Below are positions 21,101 through 27,361 of a stretch of DNA of 64,000 nucleotides, one piece after another. A program made the position numbers and the translations under genes. The notes beneath the pieces are model-generated. The model searched no databases. It was not told the origin of the DNA and was given only the letters and a program-made list of their open reading frames with translations. Source of the DNA: Rhizaria sp. SCN 62-66. Its lineage: Eukaryota; Rhizaria, unplaced. Location of the stretch: the NCBI GenBank assembly GCA_001724265.1, contig MEDY01000011.1, forward strand, positions 62,001-126,000. Direction: 5' to 3'. Position 1 is the first letter of the stretch. Each line of letters opens with the position of its first letter.

Positions 21101-23651
21101 CAGCTTGCATTGTACGCATGTTTCGCGTCGCATCATTTGCACCGTGATCAAAGTTTGCCAAGTGGTAGTCTGCAGGCAAAGTGTGAACAATGCGGTACGC
21201 GCGCGCTGAGCGACTAGCGCGCGTAACGCCAACGGGGAAAGAGTAGTCGTCTCCGGCGTAGTTACGATTGCCATGACGACAATCATTTGCGGATACGCGG
21301 GAGTCACTCATATCAGTATTGGCGTTACGGCCGCTGTTGTCGTAGTCGTTGGCGTCAATATTAGAGCTGCTATTATCGTCATAATCTTCGTCAGCGGAGT
21401 TAACATGGATGGGCTCTTCGATGTCAGAATCATTGGCATTATTGTCACTGTCATCGTGCATGTCTTCAATGTGAGAGAGCGCGCGCATGACGCGCATAGT
21501 CCGCGGTTCACTGTTGACTGAGGATACCCGAGCAACTGTTGCTGTGTTTGCGTGACCAACATCACTGCGTGCACTGAAGGTTGAGTACGAGCTTGACGAG
21601 TCGGACAAACCACTAGAGCCATAATCTGCGCTTGCACTGACACCTCCACTATTTGCGCTGCTACTGCTGCTGCTGCTGTCACCACTGTAAGCACTACTGG
21701 CACTGTTTATGTTTGTGTCAATAATGCGCACTGGCGCGCGCGGCGCCGTCACAGGCATAGGCACAGGCCGCGGTGTGCGCACAGTGGGAGTGGGAGTGCT
21801 GACAGTGTCACTACTACTCGATGCTGTTGAGCTGTCAGCGAAGCCAGAGCCCCCCGTACTCGTGCTGCCACTACCGTCAGGGCTTGCTGCTGCAGATGTT
21901 GCAGAGTCCGTGCTCGTACCTGAGCTGCTAGAGCTTGATGACGCTGTGCTGGCAGTGACGTCGTTACCACTTCCAGCCCAATTGGCCATGTTGCTGCCGC
22001 CACTGCTGCTTGCGCTACTAGAGCTCGAACTGCCACTCGAGCCACTGTAATATGTACCTGGCGGGTCAATCCAGCCGCCAGCGCCGCCACTCGCACCTGC
22101 ACTGTCGTACGCACTTCCAGCGGGCCCCGGCGGCAGAGTGCGCGAGTGCTCCAATTCGCCCCACAACGCCGCAACTGCAGCAGCCTGCATGCGCTCGTTC
22201 ACTTCTCCGGAGCCGCGGCGGAAATCAAGTGCGTCCATGCCAAACTCGGTGATTAAAAGCGGCTTCACTGGGCTTCGTGCGCGACGTCCGCCCCTACTTG
22301 GCGCATCAGCGGGGACTGTACCCATTGCGGACAGCGTCTGGAAATGCGAGTATTCGCGCATCATGAGGCCAAACGAGCTGCCGCGGAAAAGTTGCAGCGA
22401 ATACAAGTCAACAGCGCGCGGGTAGCGGCGTTCAAGACGACTGAGTAGTGGCATTAGTGTGGAGTTACGTGACACCTCACCCAGAGGTACCGACACAGGG
22501 TGCCAACACGCAAAGTTAGGTCGCCTGCTGCCAAGCGCTGACTCGCTGTACTCCGCACTGCCGTCGTCAATTGCGCCAACATTGCCAGTGCTGTTGTCAC
22601 CGGTCTTCGGTCGGTCTGGGCACAGCTTGTCGCGTAGAGTGCTCAGTCGCGTGACAAGTCGCATAAATGCCGGTAGCGTCTTTGCGTTGCGGTTGGGCTC
22701 GTTGCCCACAAGCCACATCAGCAGTGCCGGGTGATGCTGGTACCGCCGCAGCTGCGCGGCCCAGCGCTCCTCAACGCGCCGCCACTGCGCGGGCCGGTCG
22801 TCGCTGACGTCAAAGGAGCCGGAGGGCACGCCGTAATCGGGCTGGAATGTGGGGATGACGTAGATGGGGTCCACACCGTTGTTGTACGCGAGGTCGAGGA
22901 ACGACAAGTGTGACACCGCTTCGGACCACCCCCAGAGCCTGATCGCGTTGACACCGGCGCGGCGCATCAGCGCGAGGTCGCGCCGGTGCAGCGCAGCGTA
23001 CCGCTGCGCGTAGTAATCGCCGGCGCGATCGTGCGGTGAGAAGAAGGGCGTGGCGCCTGGCGGCGTGGGCTGGTAGCCCACGCCGCGCACCTGCCACAGG
23101 CCGGGCTTGCCAAAGATGCGCAGTGAACGGGGCTGCGCGGCGTCACTTGTTAGAGTTGCAGCAAGGGCAATACCGGCCGTTGTGTTGTTGAAGCGGACAT
23201 TGCTGTCGCTCGAATCGACACTCTCTGTAGAAGATTCTGCAGCGAAGGGCAACGTAAGTGCGTTGACAGCGGCTGTGTAAGCTGCAGCAAGCGATGACAA
23301 AACAATGTCAGCCGCAGAACTTGCGAGAGTGCTCAGAGTTGTCATAACATTTTGACTATTATTGTTGCCGCTGTCGCTGGTGCGATCGCCGAGTAGACTT
23401 GGGTCTTCGTCAATACTGTCGCAAACTTCGTTGGTTTCTTCGGTGCTTACGTTCATGAATCTCTCTGTTGCGTTGCTAGCACAGACACCCATGTGATTAA
23501 TGTTGGTATGCTCGATAGGAACTCCCAGGTGGCGCCGGGCTAAAACTGTGCCGTCTTCGCTCTCGTTCGGTATCAGCCTGAACGAGGCAGGGACTGTGAG
23601 CACCTCTGCCGCAGCAGCGGCCTCCCACAGCATAGGCAGAAACGCAGCCAT
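6156..23651 (-). CDS. Giant fusion: glycoside-hydrolase-like ectodomain plus GT48 beta-1,3-glucan synthase
   Basis: One open frame of 5,831 codons. I start at the ATG at 23651 because it sits in GCCATGG; the frame is open back to a TAG at 23765 but holds no other ATG. Residues about 180-480 form a GH2/GH72-like barrel. RGVGYQPTPPG, GVNAIRLWGW, WLVGNEPN (acid/base candidate E318) and LLITEFGMD (nucleophile candidate E469) are visible. After an insert of nearly 900 residues the barrel resumes with GGVLMEWNDEWW near 1355. A membrane span lies at about 1505-1529. A GT48 synthase follows: IAHWALLWTASEAL (about 1940), membrane cluster 2190-2670, ALTVLLPVFDET (3370), LEFLVSRHKSEWNN (3415), WASLRGQTLYRTV (3555), KSDNQSHALVFARG and QAIDMNQD (4730), GCPEHIYTEPV (4922), RLHYGHPDLFD and LSKASPESNLSED (4960-5000), EYLRVGKGRDVGL (5050), then C-terminal spans. 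These are the standard Fks/callose-synthase motifs in the standard order. The product probably makes beta-1,3-glucan from UDP-glucose and exports it, with the ectodomain acting on the product. Confidence 0.87.
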   Translation of the reverse strand: MAAFLPMLWEAAAAAEVLTVPASFRLIPNESEDGTVLARRHLGVPIEHTNINHMGVCASNATERFMNVSTEETNEVCDSIDEDPSLLGDRTSDSGNNNSQNVMTTLSTLASSAADIVLSSLAAAYTAAVNALTLPFAAESSTESVDSSDSNVRFNNTTAGIALAATLTSDAAQPRSLRIFGKPGLWQVRGVGYQPTPPGATPFFSPHDRAGDYYAQRYAALHRRDLALMRRAGVNAIRLWGWSEAVSHLSFLDLAYNNGVDPIYVIPTFQPDYGVPSGSFDVSDDRPAQWRRVEERWAAQLRRYQHHPALLMWLVGNEPNRNAKTLPAFMRLVTRLSTLRDKLCPDRPKTGDNSTGNVGAIDDGSAEYSESALGSRRPNFACWHPVSVPLGEVSRNSTLMPLLSRLERRYPRAVDLYSLQLFRGSSFGLMMREYSHFQTLSAMGTVPADAPSRGGRRARSPVKPLLITEFGMDALDFRRGSGEVNERMQAAAVAALWGELEHSRTLPPGPAGSAYDSAGASGGAGGWIDPPGTYYSGSSGSSSSSSASSSGGSNMANWAGSGNDVTASTASSSSSSSGTSTDSATSAAASPDGSGSTSTGGSGFADSSTASSSSDTVSTPTPTVRTPRPVPMPVTAPRAPVRIIDTNINSASSAYSGDSSSSSSSANSGGVSASADYGSSGLSDSSSSYSTFSARSDVGHANTATVARVSSVNSEPRTMRVMRALSHIEDMHDDSDNNANDSDIEEPIHVNSADEDYDDNSSSNIDANDYDNSGRNANTDMSDSRVSANDCRHGNRNYAGDDYSFPVGVTRASRSARAYRIVHTLPADYHLANFDHGANDATRNMRTMQAVPVAPPRPAVAPASAPVSTSAPRPIAGSSGAAGRPNTPSPPLELQSARTRARSNNTNANAQGPPRVWPVWTGAPRGLGVGPFFRGGNFPPPPRVAQPTAGTSQPAAPVLTHGAAGPAAWRHSSNSRIGPGLTRLARVPTSGAGGLTNFARGLGPGGDRFSGGFGYGYGEIGLGFIPGGFGYGGSGALGLGTGGSGSGGGAGAGVGAGTFSVRDNLRDTYVEDEYEDCVDRSTDRDLDHEDSTDIDVDNDDLNECGCNCGNNHDDYSDTDNINNEDRNDDAIVNGFVEDTSGTDLHRTQSDNFSSKNDATSMNGLDTEDNNVDDIDTHENTDTNILRPRGRVVQPMFSFDSLYTTSNSETSIYSTGGDIVWGPPAPAAPPARNARRAPATAAGSGSSSSVPIATDLSAFLTASPAAAYGGAVGVPLDEDDEGGDAALPPDDTGAFSAPRVRLAALPVLTAARYATASDKASDNTAGPLALTHAAGTTAAAAWARRDPLCVGGVLMEWNDEWWRASLGSLPLRDGCPSTDPGLHAVCGEVAFDGSSILSRAAAAALYGDNVAGNLDNATRSTGDSGGAVLAMRVDGRGGNEKKDKLDREGSFDNFYSAGWMGIVGHTNEAGDCIAPRLAYHAMAGMFTGSLRWDACDNGRCCAHGRVEGAYVAGIAIVAALAVLISACACARCGPQGDSESKNKLSGLTIRGKSAWADGTLWTSVEAEAFASLATALSSAMSASSNSEINASNDAARDGSKRAFPPMLPLLTEHRSHTLGPGPATLAASLHSTQASVGAAALNALMHPLFAGAPASAAAALNSIQPPNAAAQSSGQAPHAQSHLSPQPQLQSAVTVGAEAALRAAHWRLSLFPTALAHTAAVPVASAAVLAWVQGAWARAYAAAVAEHETAAQTANNALPGESLAGVRAYIRTAAAAGDNKNSEGGGRNMTATAHAGLSLLCENSIGAQNSSAVLAEAWSRHCSNDDAAALSAAALIKAIDTVHARVTESYLAWCDATGHVPRLALAATPVPTVSSTLARATAAASVPETKPLLAARAAEGVALRGQLLAFAAATVVGAVESIPASWLQLEDIAHWALLWTASEALRRVPAVINARFHERHLPIGADVVPSFVPLAGADSDAASAAGVDNSGNERYGPGGVATSDIVVRDAYDTAAEAAALAGMPVTARARLLDLLRFDSTPGFHGSSLDDNSASNSASPVRYLRLQASGLDLRTPGMSTDMFSRLSAERAAAAAALGVDGADSARLPSGAKAVKLHGGATAAPAWYRTVTAAKLKSVDAHTATFDDLDDTAAEIYASSDKAADAGPAGTGKTRGCCGVMPRVGGHSVAYPAAGGWPALLLLYANVIRLHAWLCVAVVDVVRSRFGDGAGGGGGGWTLGSGFIQAAANHFTSESGVTTAWKIAVIDCVLALIFTLTHAVATRSLRFTALISMLVSVVCILVLGAVAPSSSVSLVYEPVKVTVQTVFFQFNLPVNETIASFFVERVFTLSALRALVAVFDADFGVIFSQSLRTANATTGPLPTAQGLVFAIQYVILAVAVTVLFYIVTFTVRSSSGATMLPGAARLEDRIAAVPWSRHRAGASILLPPGPDSGPAPRLRRRNAVPGGAHTQRRAHHSGCARAGWTLRYVARTCGFFAVVIAIKLLFDAAVLWPSVTGVTMEMCSVRPHLGYSTVSLMLDRRTPSPVANANAAAAGPGVFGTLKTPVPVPSTSTSCALAITMMWVVTFAISLCTTYVAYIAATALFGALVPTVLAAAATGSRQTACARVFIAAAVAVLLSVTLTGAVAVALVAAAPVALLTLLLLPIFAAAAAAHPAAAQRSHSALAVLGLERLRRRTTASIRSAARRPCADDENAMGSESKAEVPLLAVDPWWVLRPFPHQHPRLHNAAVPVGPLTAAAALRATGTGLLLDAVKLYTRSRDARAKRVVSGAQQELTFVDVTITVTEDIGGVGLDRWLTMQSGEGVSTAAIAEASAVPALALLGVQPAGSWLRAGAEERHNNLSEADGVVVNAVTGLNSAIQLLTALHQLSLLSMKTAPCGPAALAQVQTRALAAARLWLALAALGPKSETGAASPALALALLLSVQLHEAGVCNTDSSTNSILSAAAVDTVAGSGNGASRMVRTGAHGTAADRPCEAAAAAVALTSTLAGLWERVRVSPNANTAVPMALADHLIVAGGGAIEDWCDSIALDSIVSAARSVVAAFELHLADAHALPLCDALDLALGANALREQMSTTSLNSRPTITLARPFAGCTRVDATTNLSAMLGVLLPLAASISTGTPVTAYLSSYSSESASSLTVVSIALRAVTTKPITELFLRPRTADLRPYSVSAVATAAELTFTAPGESPLSLITPSCDSETGFSSGVGAQISVAATRYELSFSAADSNRSNNAGHDFNKREQWSIASVVSSSAILRTLQHDFSTLYARTPTLPETARVWAAFVTSLRADDELTNDEAAALIAMTHAAPASAPPVDTAIVLQRARARLAEMMSACRSVNCGAALSCSAETRALTVLLPVFDETVLFTTGYLSQRQTGLPSDVDNATKSDLSRTSVLGGVRPLEFLVSRHKSEWNNLAERIGVTVKAQASSSYTNANSNAISKDEDDNAWVIDVHGVKLTSSRNSVLCTSVLPPDGITSAAWMLLQWFLAQPLSASPEPSVSATVTATAASLANVGSPVSTATASAAAIRVAATASAVRHSVCVWASLRGQTLYRTVRGFDRIRALSAAAHQLEHSDTPLSSTQVNAGARKVQVLVAAQVLGERTAARGLWREGMRALLRDFPAVETVYPSETAAETAAAMAATTTAWRGRLAPHLAVATAASSASNDSDLGWGSGLTLPVLTPLPSLAATCVASRITPLDAKLTLAHTTALRLRYNPLSTLVNRAAGETNVSVTTLTSVSAAETGAHILAAALAKDAAAFSALPQVSGASGLAFVLQAAAAQGAGVDTVAAAWPARAAVIAAATARAVTIAQLQARAVADAVALLCAAHSSAVAANASTDAADQDTVMRTLQTLSSNINNANGQNSVNCTAVLESARVGNSSEVNVGSALLGLAGALRLHGAGIASLMSAAIGAGASEEEAKVPTSTATRPHSMLVSSVNGNDGNDGKTASSGTVQELAEFLTDFADNSSLSKSSIKAGTALLDVVQCSKPASPAVTAASALADAVAALAAAQVASIQRVGAAARAAVEVAIVAKTRQAQTAATATLLLHDIAISDGVKHRPTLKHKHDFNDCDQLLALATAAEAATRAAAATLVSKTAAIVLSTILAGTQAATAAVQAGNVSLRSCVASVQILLAAAARALVAVASAADSAVAAAAVNARALGHVQLRTRSDRDKTATITAQTLLWREIAARAASVLINAAETEVPAAVRAAAGATASHAIASSNIIEAGANTRQAQRQAGPSDVQSEQLSADVAVRTASSAVNAATLALESKRGAWESLSEMLRISVARAAAAISDSVIAEKTTCDGLTSAFAACGHVERERDAHEGVSARLYRFALAAVLVSNKDLMTANGDLWANLVDDSTNLKNAALALPKLSLTQGTATTSALALPSNSLLALALAVPAPPAISARPAALDLGLPGGTPLPSPARGAGPLYAQQSYSVSHNAQTAATAIAHDGAWALPSPAVSHTLFAPSSRVTLASAVPPAVTAVHGHRGTVNAKTEAMRLSAMAAHELEAIAVTVAAAQAAAAGAGLRALLATHGLSDMLPGGSNSISSSINNDSSVHSHSDALHDAEAAYGARALSTAVLAVTGHAHWSVHATAARSPYATRDDADSISVTVPCAPSSAAPHTAAAALSLCITAAAGESGARPRTATVALTSPAATALASSTQTVAAAGGLTTLAVLGRVAPLVLGRGAFAAPNAGSNGTLPLPTTNAKSDNQSHALVFARGDIIQAIDMNQDLGWEAAAMMRRMMSELKYLKPRYSLSLAGSVGLAATATALGTFVNSNNSDSNKVGGWRGGIMALFARDKLNTASAPRSILATSPTRSTLRSAAPSTSRALPRPRNKPAPAATLSSSASSSIEMTAVSVHNAGAAASATPALPATLAWPWTLPVAPQSATEQPQYLLVGCPEHIYTEPVSHLAGLMAAQETAFGTIVQRVLRYTGGRLHYGHPDLFDGLWVRAHSGLSKASPESNLSEDVFFALDALQRLPTGIGAARAPPNHAAANDSNFDHGNGARKIKLVPVPRAGATFVEYLRVGKGRDVGLHSTTVFQNKISRGAGTMLRAPDLHRLSGFAVAGADGGGSGGGGTALVAVASAFTGVFSSIANAARSNARGSGGSAATNGGLDAVTALSVQMGGPAHYAYTLLFDWAVSSYVWVLLALAAAHVDAETVGLLGSVYAIPWLLHLGYAAGLPLLAHLVLTRGAVRGTATFAANFITGMPYYIFLMRAKAAAFAAVVGGLESGALGTAASAPLAATATITVSGAASGNTKAAESAATVGAGTYVGTGRTLPLAPQSFLELYTLYARSHAAPALSLLAALLAYIAVLVNYAAADDTSLGSTAARGPARGYAWGAVALQTHAVVVALLCWLITPALYNPLAVSPQLSSNSGGNSESKAVTVRTAVIVSKTQVAAVVRWTRRGFEPLDSDTDIDDSSSNVDANASRRSCLAAVLCVKPARLQRLRALYTAETVQRAPGSAWATWWWRARRSDLSVRAASAALAAAKSPGRCCVGACDVISSAFIAVLGAAPWLLLALLLLSSLAQAGGAGGATGAVSLPVTLAQTAAAAVVAAVIAAAAARAHSHGNARGELVVGRRDSGSAAALALAMLGVIAALLAALAAVAGVGVGVGSTESSAVTASGSLWAALAALRWALWATALTLIALAVAAVSVTAAALQIADALTVRKVAVAAAAFAWRAHSNADNNSDHGDGTSASATAVAAEGPAGAVRAAETVAAVALEAAAPWGCYTATSDSSSSSGSAVRVRASAAAVVVASPWGAPYRWVTGELLPIVTAAAHAAVTVTKIAVLRLTGSGAL

Positions 23652-24722
23652 GGCCCGCAGCAGCGAGGCCACATCAAGATCACTAGTATTGCTAACCGTT
23701 GTCACGTTTATAGATGGGTCTAGACTCGACAGAGTCGAGATAGTGGTTGGCGGTACCACGGGCTAGAATGATTCCGCGTCATGACTTGAAGCTAAGACGA
23801 AATAACAACAAAAACACAAGAGCGCAAGTAAAACCACGTGCGCTGTTGTGGTCTGCTTGCCGTAAAGCAGTTTTATCTGACTCATGACTTGTCAATGAGG
23901 TTTCTAATAAGTTGGTTGCGTTGAGAATGATGATCAACTCCTCTAGGGCGCGGTTGTTGCTCTCTGGTCACTCAGACCAGCAGTTATAGCGGTGTCCAGT
24001 GAACAAAGCCGAACTTAGGAATAAATAAAGTAACCAGAAAACTACCAGTTAAATTGCGATTTGTGCAGGAACACAGCCCCTGTTTTTGTTTTAGAGCGAG
24101 AAAAAAGGCATAATGACGAGGTCGATGAGGCAGGGTCTAGCGAGCGTTCACGATATTCGGATCGAGATTCCTGGTTTAGGGTTTAATCTAGACGGAATTT
24201 AAGTATTCGTACACAATTGCCCATACTATGAAAAAACTTTACAATAAGTGCAGAGCATTTCACGACATATTTACTAAGATATCTTCATGCCCAAATTCGC
24301 TTCAAGTTGGATCTCGATTGATGCTCTCAGCCGTTGCGCAGCTATGCTCACGGTCACCCCGAAAGGTTTACAGCAAAAGACGCAGAATACCATCTTCTTT
24401 AAGTTGTATCATACATGTCAGAACATAAGTTCATTGCTAAATGCTCGCGAGTAAAACGCCGGATATAGTATAACGTGCAATGCATGCGTAAGCTTGAAGT
24501 TACATGAATCTTAGCCAGGAGAGAGATCGAGATGAGATGAGTTTATTCTGTATATAATCATCAGACTCTGGCCTGCGCGCGGTCATTGCACCATTCAAAT
24601 CATCTGGCGCATGTAAAACAACGCACACACACATTTGAACCCATAACTGCACACTTAATCCCCCTTACTACACGCACACTGTTTGTTCCACCCTTAGGTG
24701 ACTGCACTCCGAGGTCAACCAT
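23652..24722. other. Spacer upstream of the giant synthase gene and downstream of SRPK
   Basis: About 1.07 kb, AT-rich, with the 5' leader and promoter of the giant gene and the 3' UTR of SRPK. It contains one TTTAGGGTTTA string (24175-24185) and a 6-bp inverted repeat with a 5-base loop near 23967-23983. A short upstream exon supplying a signal peptide to the giant protein could hide here, but I cannot demonstrate one. Confidence 0.45.
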
Positions 24723-27361
24723 TCACTTCTTCTTCTTGTTGCGCTTCTTATTGTTGTTGCCGCCGCCGCCGCTGCCCGCGTCGCCGCCCTTCTTGGCCCC
24801 CGCGGCAGCGTCCTCGGCCGCCACAGGCGTCTCGCACTCGTCGGCCTCACCGTCCTCTGCAGTGGTCGTCGCCTCAGCAGCAGCAGCAGCGGCTGCGGCA
24901 GCGGCGGCGGCGTCGGCAGCGTCCTCGGCGTCGGCGTCGGCCTGGTTGTCGGCGAAAGGGGACTTGGCCCCCGCCTCGGCCCCGGCGTCAGCAGCAGAGG
25001 GGTCCGCAGCCACAGTAGTCGACTCGGGATCCGCCTCCGCCTTCTCGGCCTTAGCGTCAGCCTCGGGCTCAGCACCTTCGGCATCGGAGTCGGCATCCTC
25101 GGGGTTCTCGGCCTTAGTAGCAGCGGCCTTGCCTTCCATCGCCGCAGCGCCGACCGCGGCAGCCGCGGCGACACCGGCGGCCACAGCAGCAGCAGCAGTA
25201 GCAGCAGCGGGCTTGGCGGTCTTATCCTCGGCAGCAGCAGGAGCGGCAGCAGCGGCAGCGGGCTTGGAGGGTGTGACGACGAACGCGGCGCTCTTGGCCT
25301 CGGGTCCGGCGGCGGCGATGGCGGCCTCGGCCTCGGCCAGCACGGCCTCAGGGTCACGGTTGCGGCGCTGCAGCCAGCCGTGGTAGGGCGCGAAGCCCGC
25401 GAGCAGGCGCTCCTCGAGCTGGACCTTCTTCTCCTTGGCGACGGCCTGTGCCTCGGCGACGCGCTCACGCTCCTCGAGCAGGATGTCGCGGCGCAGCGCG
25501 GGCGCCATATGCTCCACGCACCCGTCGGCGTAGCACAGGTGGAACATGTCCACTGCGTTGAGGTCCAGCCACTTGGCCTGCAGCGCGCCCGCGGCCTTGA
25601 CGCGCGCGGCCGGGTTGACGTCGAGCATCGGCAGCAGGAAGGCGCACAGCTGCTCTGCGTCGCGCGGATGCGTGTGGTACTTCTCAGACAGCACGTTGAT
25701 CAGCGGCCACACCTCGAGCTTCTTAATCGCGTGCAGCTCGCCGCGCTTGTTGAAGTACTGCTTCGACTGAGTGCCCTCGGTCACGAGCTTCTTCGGCAGC
25801 GGACCCAGCAGTTCCATGATGAGCGCCAGGTGGTCCTCGTTGCGCGAGTGGCGGCCCGGGTCCGCCTTGGGGTCGAACAGGTAGTCACCGGTCAGCAGCT
25901 CGAACACGATGCACGCCACGGACCAGATGTCGATCGACGTGCAGTAGTCGGCGCCGACGATCACCTCGGGCGCGCGGTACTGCCGCGTCGTAACGTCCGA
26001 CGTGAAGTGCCTATCTGTCCAGCACCCGTTGCCCAAGTCCGCGATCTTGATCGAGTAGCGCTCGATCGCGCGCTCCAGCGGTGACAGCTGCGCGAACGCC
26101 GCCTCGCGCGCGCGCCGCCGCTCGTCCCACGGCATCTGGCCGGGAATCTCCTCATCCTCCAGCGCGGCCAGCGCGGCGGCGGCGCTGGTTGAGTCCGCAG
26201 CGTCCTTGGCGCTGTTGCTGCCGTTGCCGTCGGCGTCGTCCCCCTTGGCCACGACGGCGGCGGCGGCGGCGGTGGCGGCGGCGTCGGCCTCGGCGGCCGC
26301 GGCGGCGTCTGCGCTGCCGCTGAAGAGGTCCCCGTCGATGTCGTCGATGTCGTCGTCCGCGGCGGCCTGGTCGCGCTTGCGCTCTTGCGCGCGCAGCCGC
26401 TTCTTCTGCGCCTTGGACAGCTGCCCGCCGGCGCCTGGCACGTTGGTGGGCGCGTCGGGGAACGCGGGCCGGAGGCCCGCCAGCACGGCCTCGCCCGTCT
26501 TGCGCGCGGCCTCGGCCTTGGCGGCCTCCTGCGCGACGACGCGGCGGCGGCGGAACTGGACCTCCTCCAGGTCCAGCGGCTGCGACAACATCATGAAGTT
26601 CTCGGGCTTGAGGTCGGTGTGGATGATACGGCAGCGCGAGTGCATGAAGTCCAGCCCCTCGAGCAGCTGGCGCGCCACGATCTTGACGATGAAGGGCGGG
26701 ATGCCGTGGTAGTTGTAGCGCTTGATCAGCGAGAGCAGGTTCTGCCCCATGGTCTCGAACACCAGGCACACGTGCTTGCCGTGCGGGCCGTGGGCGATGA
26801 AGTGGTCCAGCAGGTGCACCACGTACGCCGCGCCAGGGAACTCGCCGCGCGCGCCCTCGCGCCGCAGCTGATTCAGCAGGTCGATCTCGTCCAGCGCGGC
26901 CTCGGTGTAGTGCTGCGCAGACTTCTGGACCTTGATGGCGACGAGCTTGTGCGGGTGGTCGGCCGGCACAGCGGCGTCGGTGGCGAGCCACACGGTCGAG
27001 AAGTGGCCCCACCCGAGTTTGCGCTCGATCGTGTACCGGTCGTTGTACACCTCGCCGACCTTGACCGGGTGGTAGCCACCTGTAGGGCGCGCGCGGGTGC
27101 AGGGCGCAGAGGGGAAAGCCGGGAGAGAGAGTGAGCACGGGCACGTGATAGGGGCGCAAAGCAAGGAGAGAGGGTCACGAAAAGCAAGATATGTAGACAG
27201 AATGGGCGAGAATACACGCGGATATACGATGCGGGGAAAGACATACCCTTGGTGTAGGAGGTGAGGTCTTCCTCGCCCCCCGCGGAGTCGGCGTCGTCGA
27301 CCTTGGGCGGCGCCTGCGCCGGGGCGGCCTTGCCCTTGTTGTTCTTGCTGCCTTTGCTCAT
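24723..27361 (-). CDS. SRPK: SR-protein-specific kinase (SRPK family)
   Basis: Two exons, 27361-27247 and 27079-24723, give 823 aa. The donor is GTATGT and the acceptor CCCTACAG. Exon 1 encodes a basic then acidic start ending SYTKG; the junction restores the SRPK-specific entry GGYHPVKVGEVYNDRY. The kinase lobes hold GWGHFSTVW (glycine loop), the lysine in AIKVQKS near residue 83, HTDLKPEN near 193, and DLGNGCW near 386, which replaces DFG as usual in SRPKs. TTRQYRAPEV and SIDIWSVACIVFELLTGD follow. The two lobes are separated by a spacer of about 170 residues that is Ala/Asp-rich, matching the family's non-conserved spacer. A tail of about 270 residues is Ala/Glu-rich and ends in a basic K/N/R stretch. 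The enzyme phosphorylates RS-domain splicing factors in cytosol and nucleus. Family assignment is firm; tail function is unknown. Confidence 0.93.

Noticed and set aside
6216-23100. Dozens of ORFs antisense to the giant synthase gene
   Set aside because: High-GC antisense shadows; repeated Ala/Arg/Gln translations without domain motifs, while the minus frame carries ordered GT48 motifs.
23652-23759. N-terminal extension of the giant protein to 23759
   Set aside because: That start is GTG; no ATG occurs upstream of 23651 before the in-frame stop.
23925-24010. ATGATGA box resembling a C/D snoRNA
   Set aside because: No D box at a suitable distance and no closing stem.
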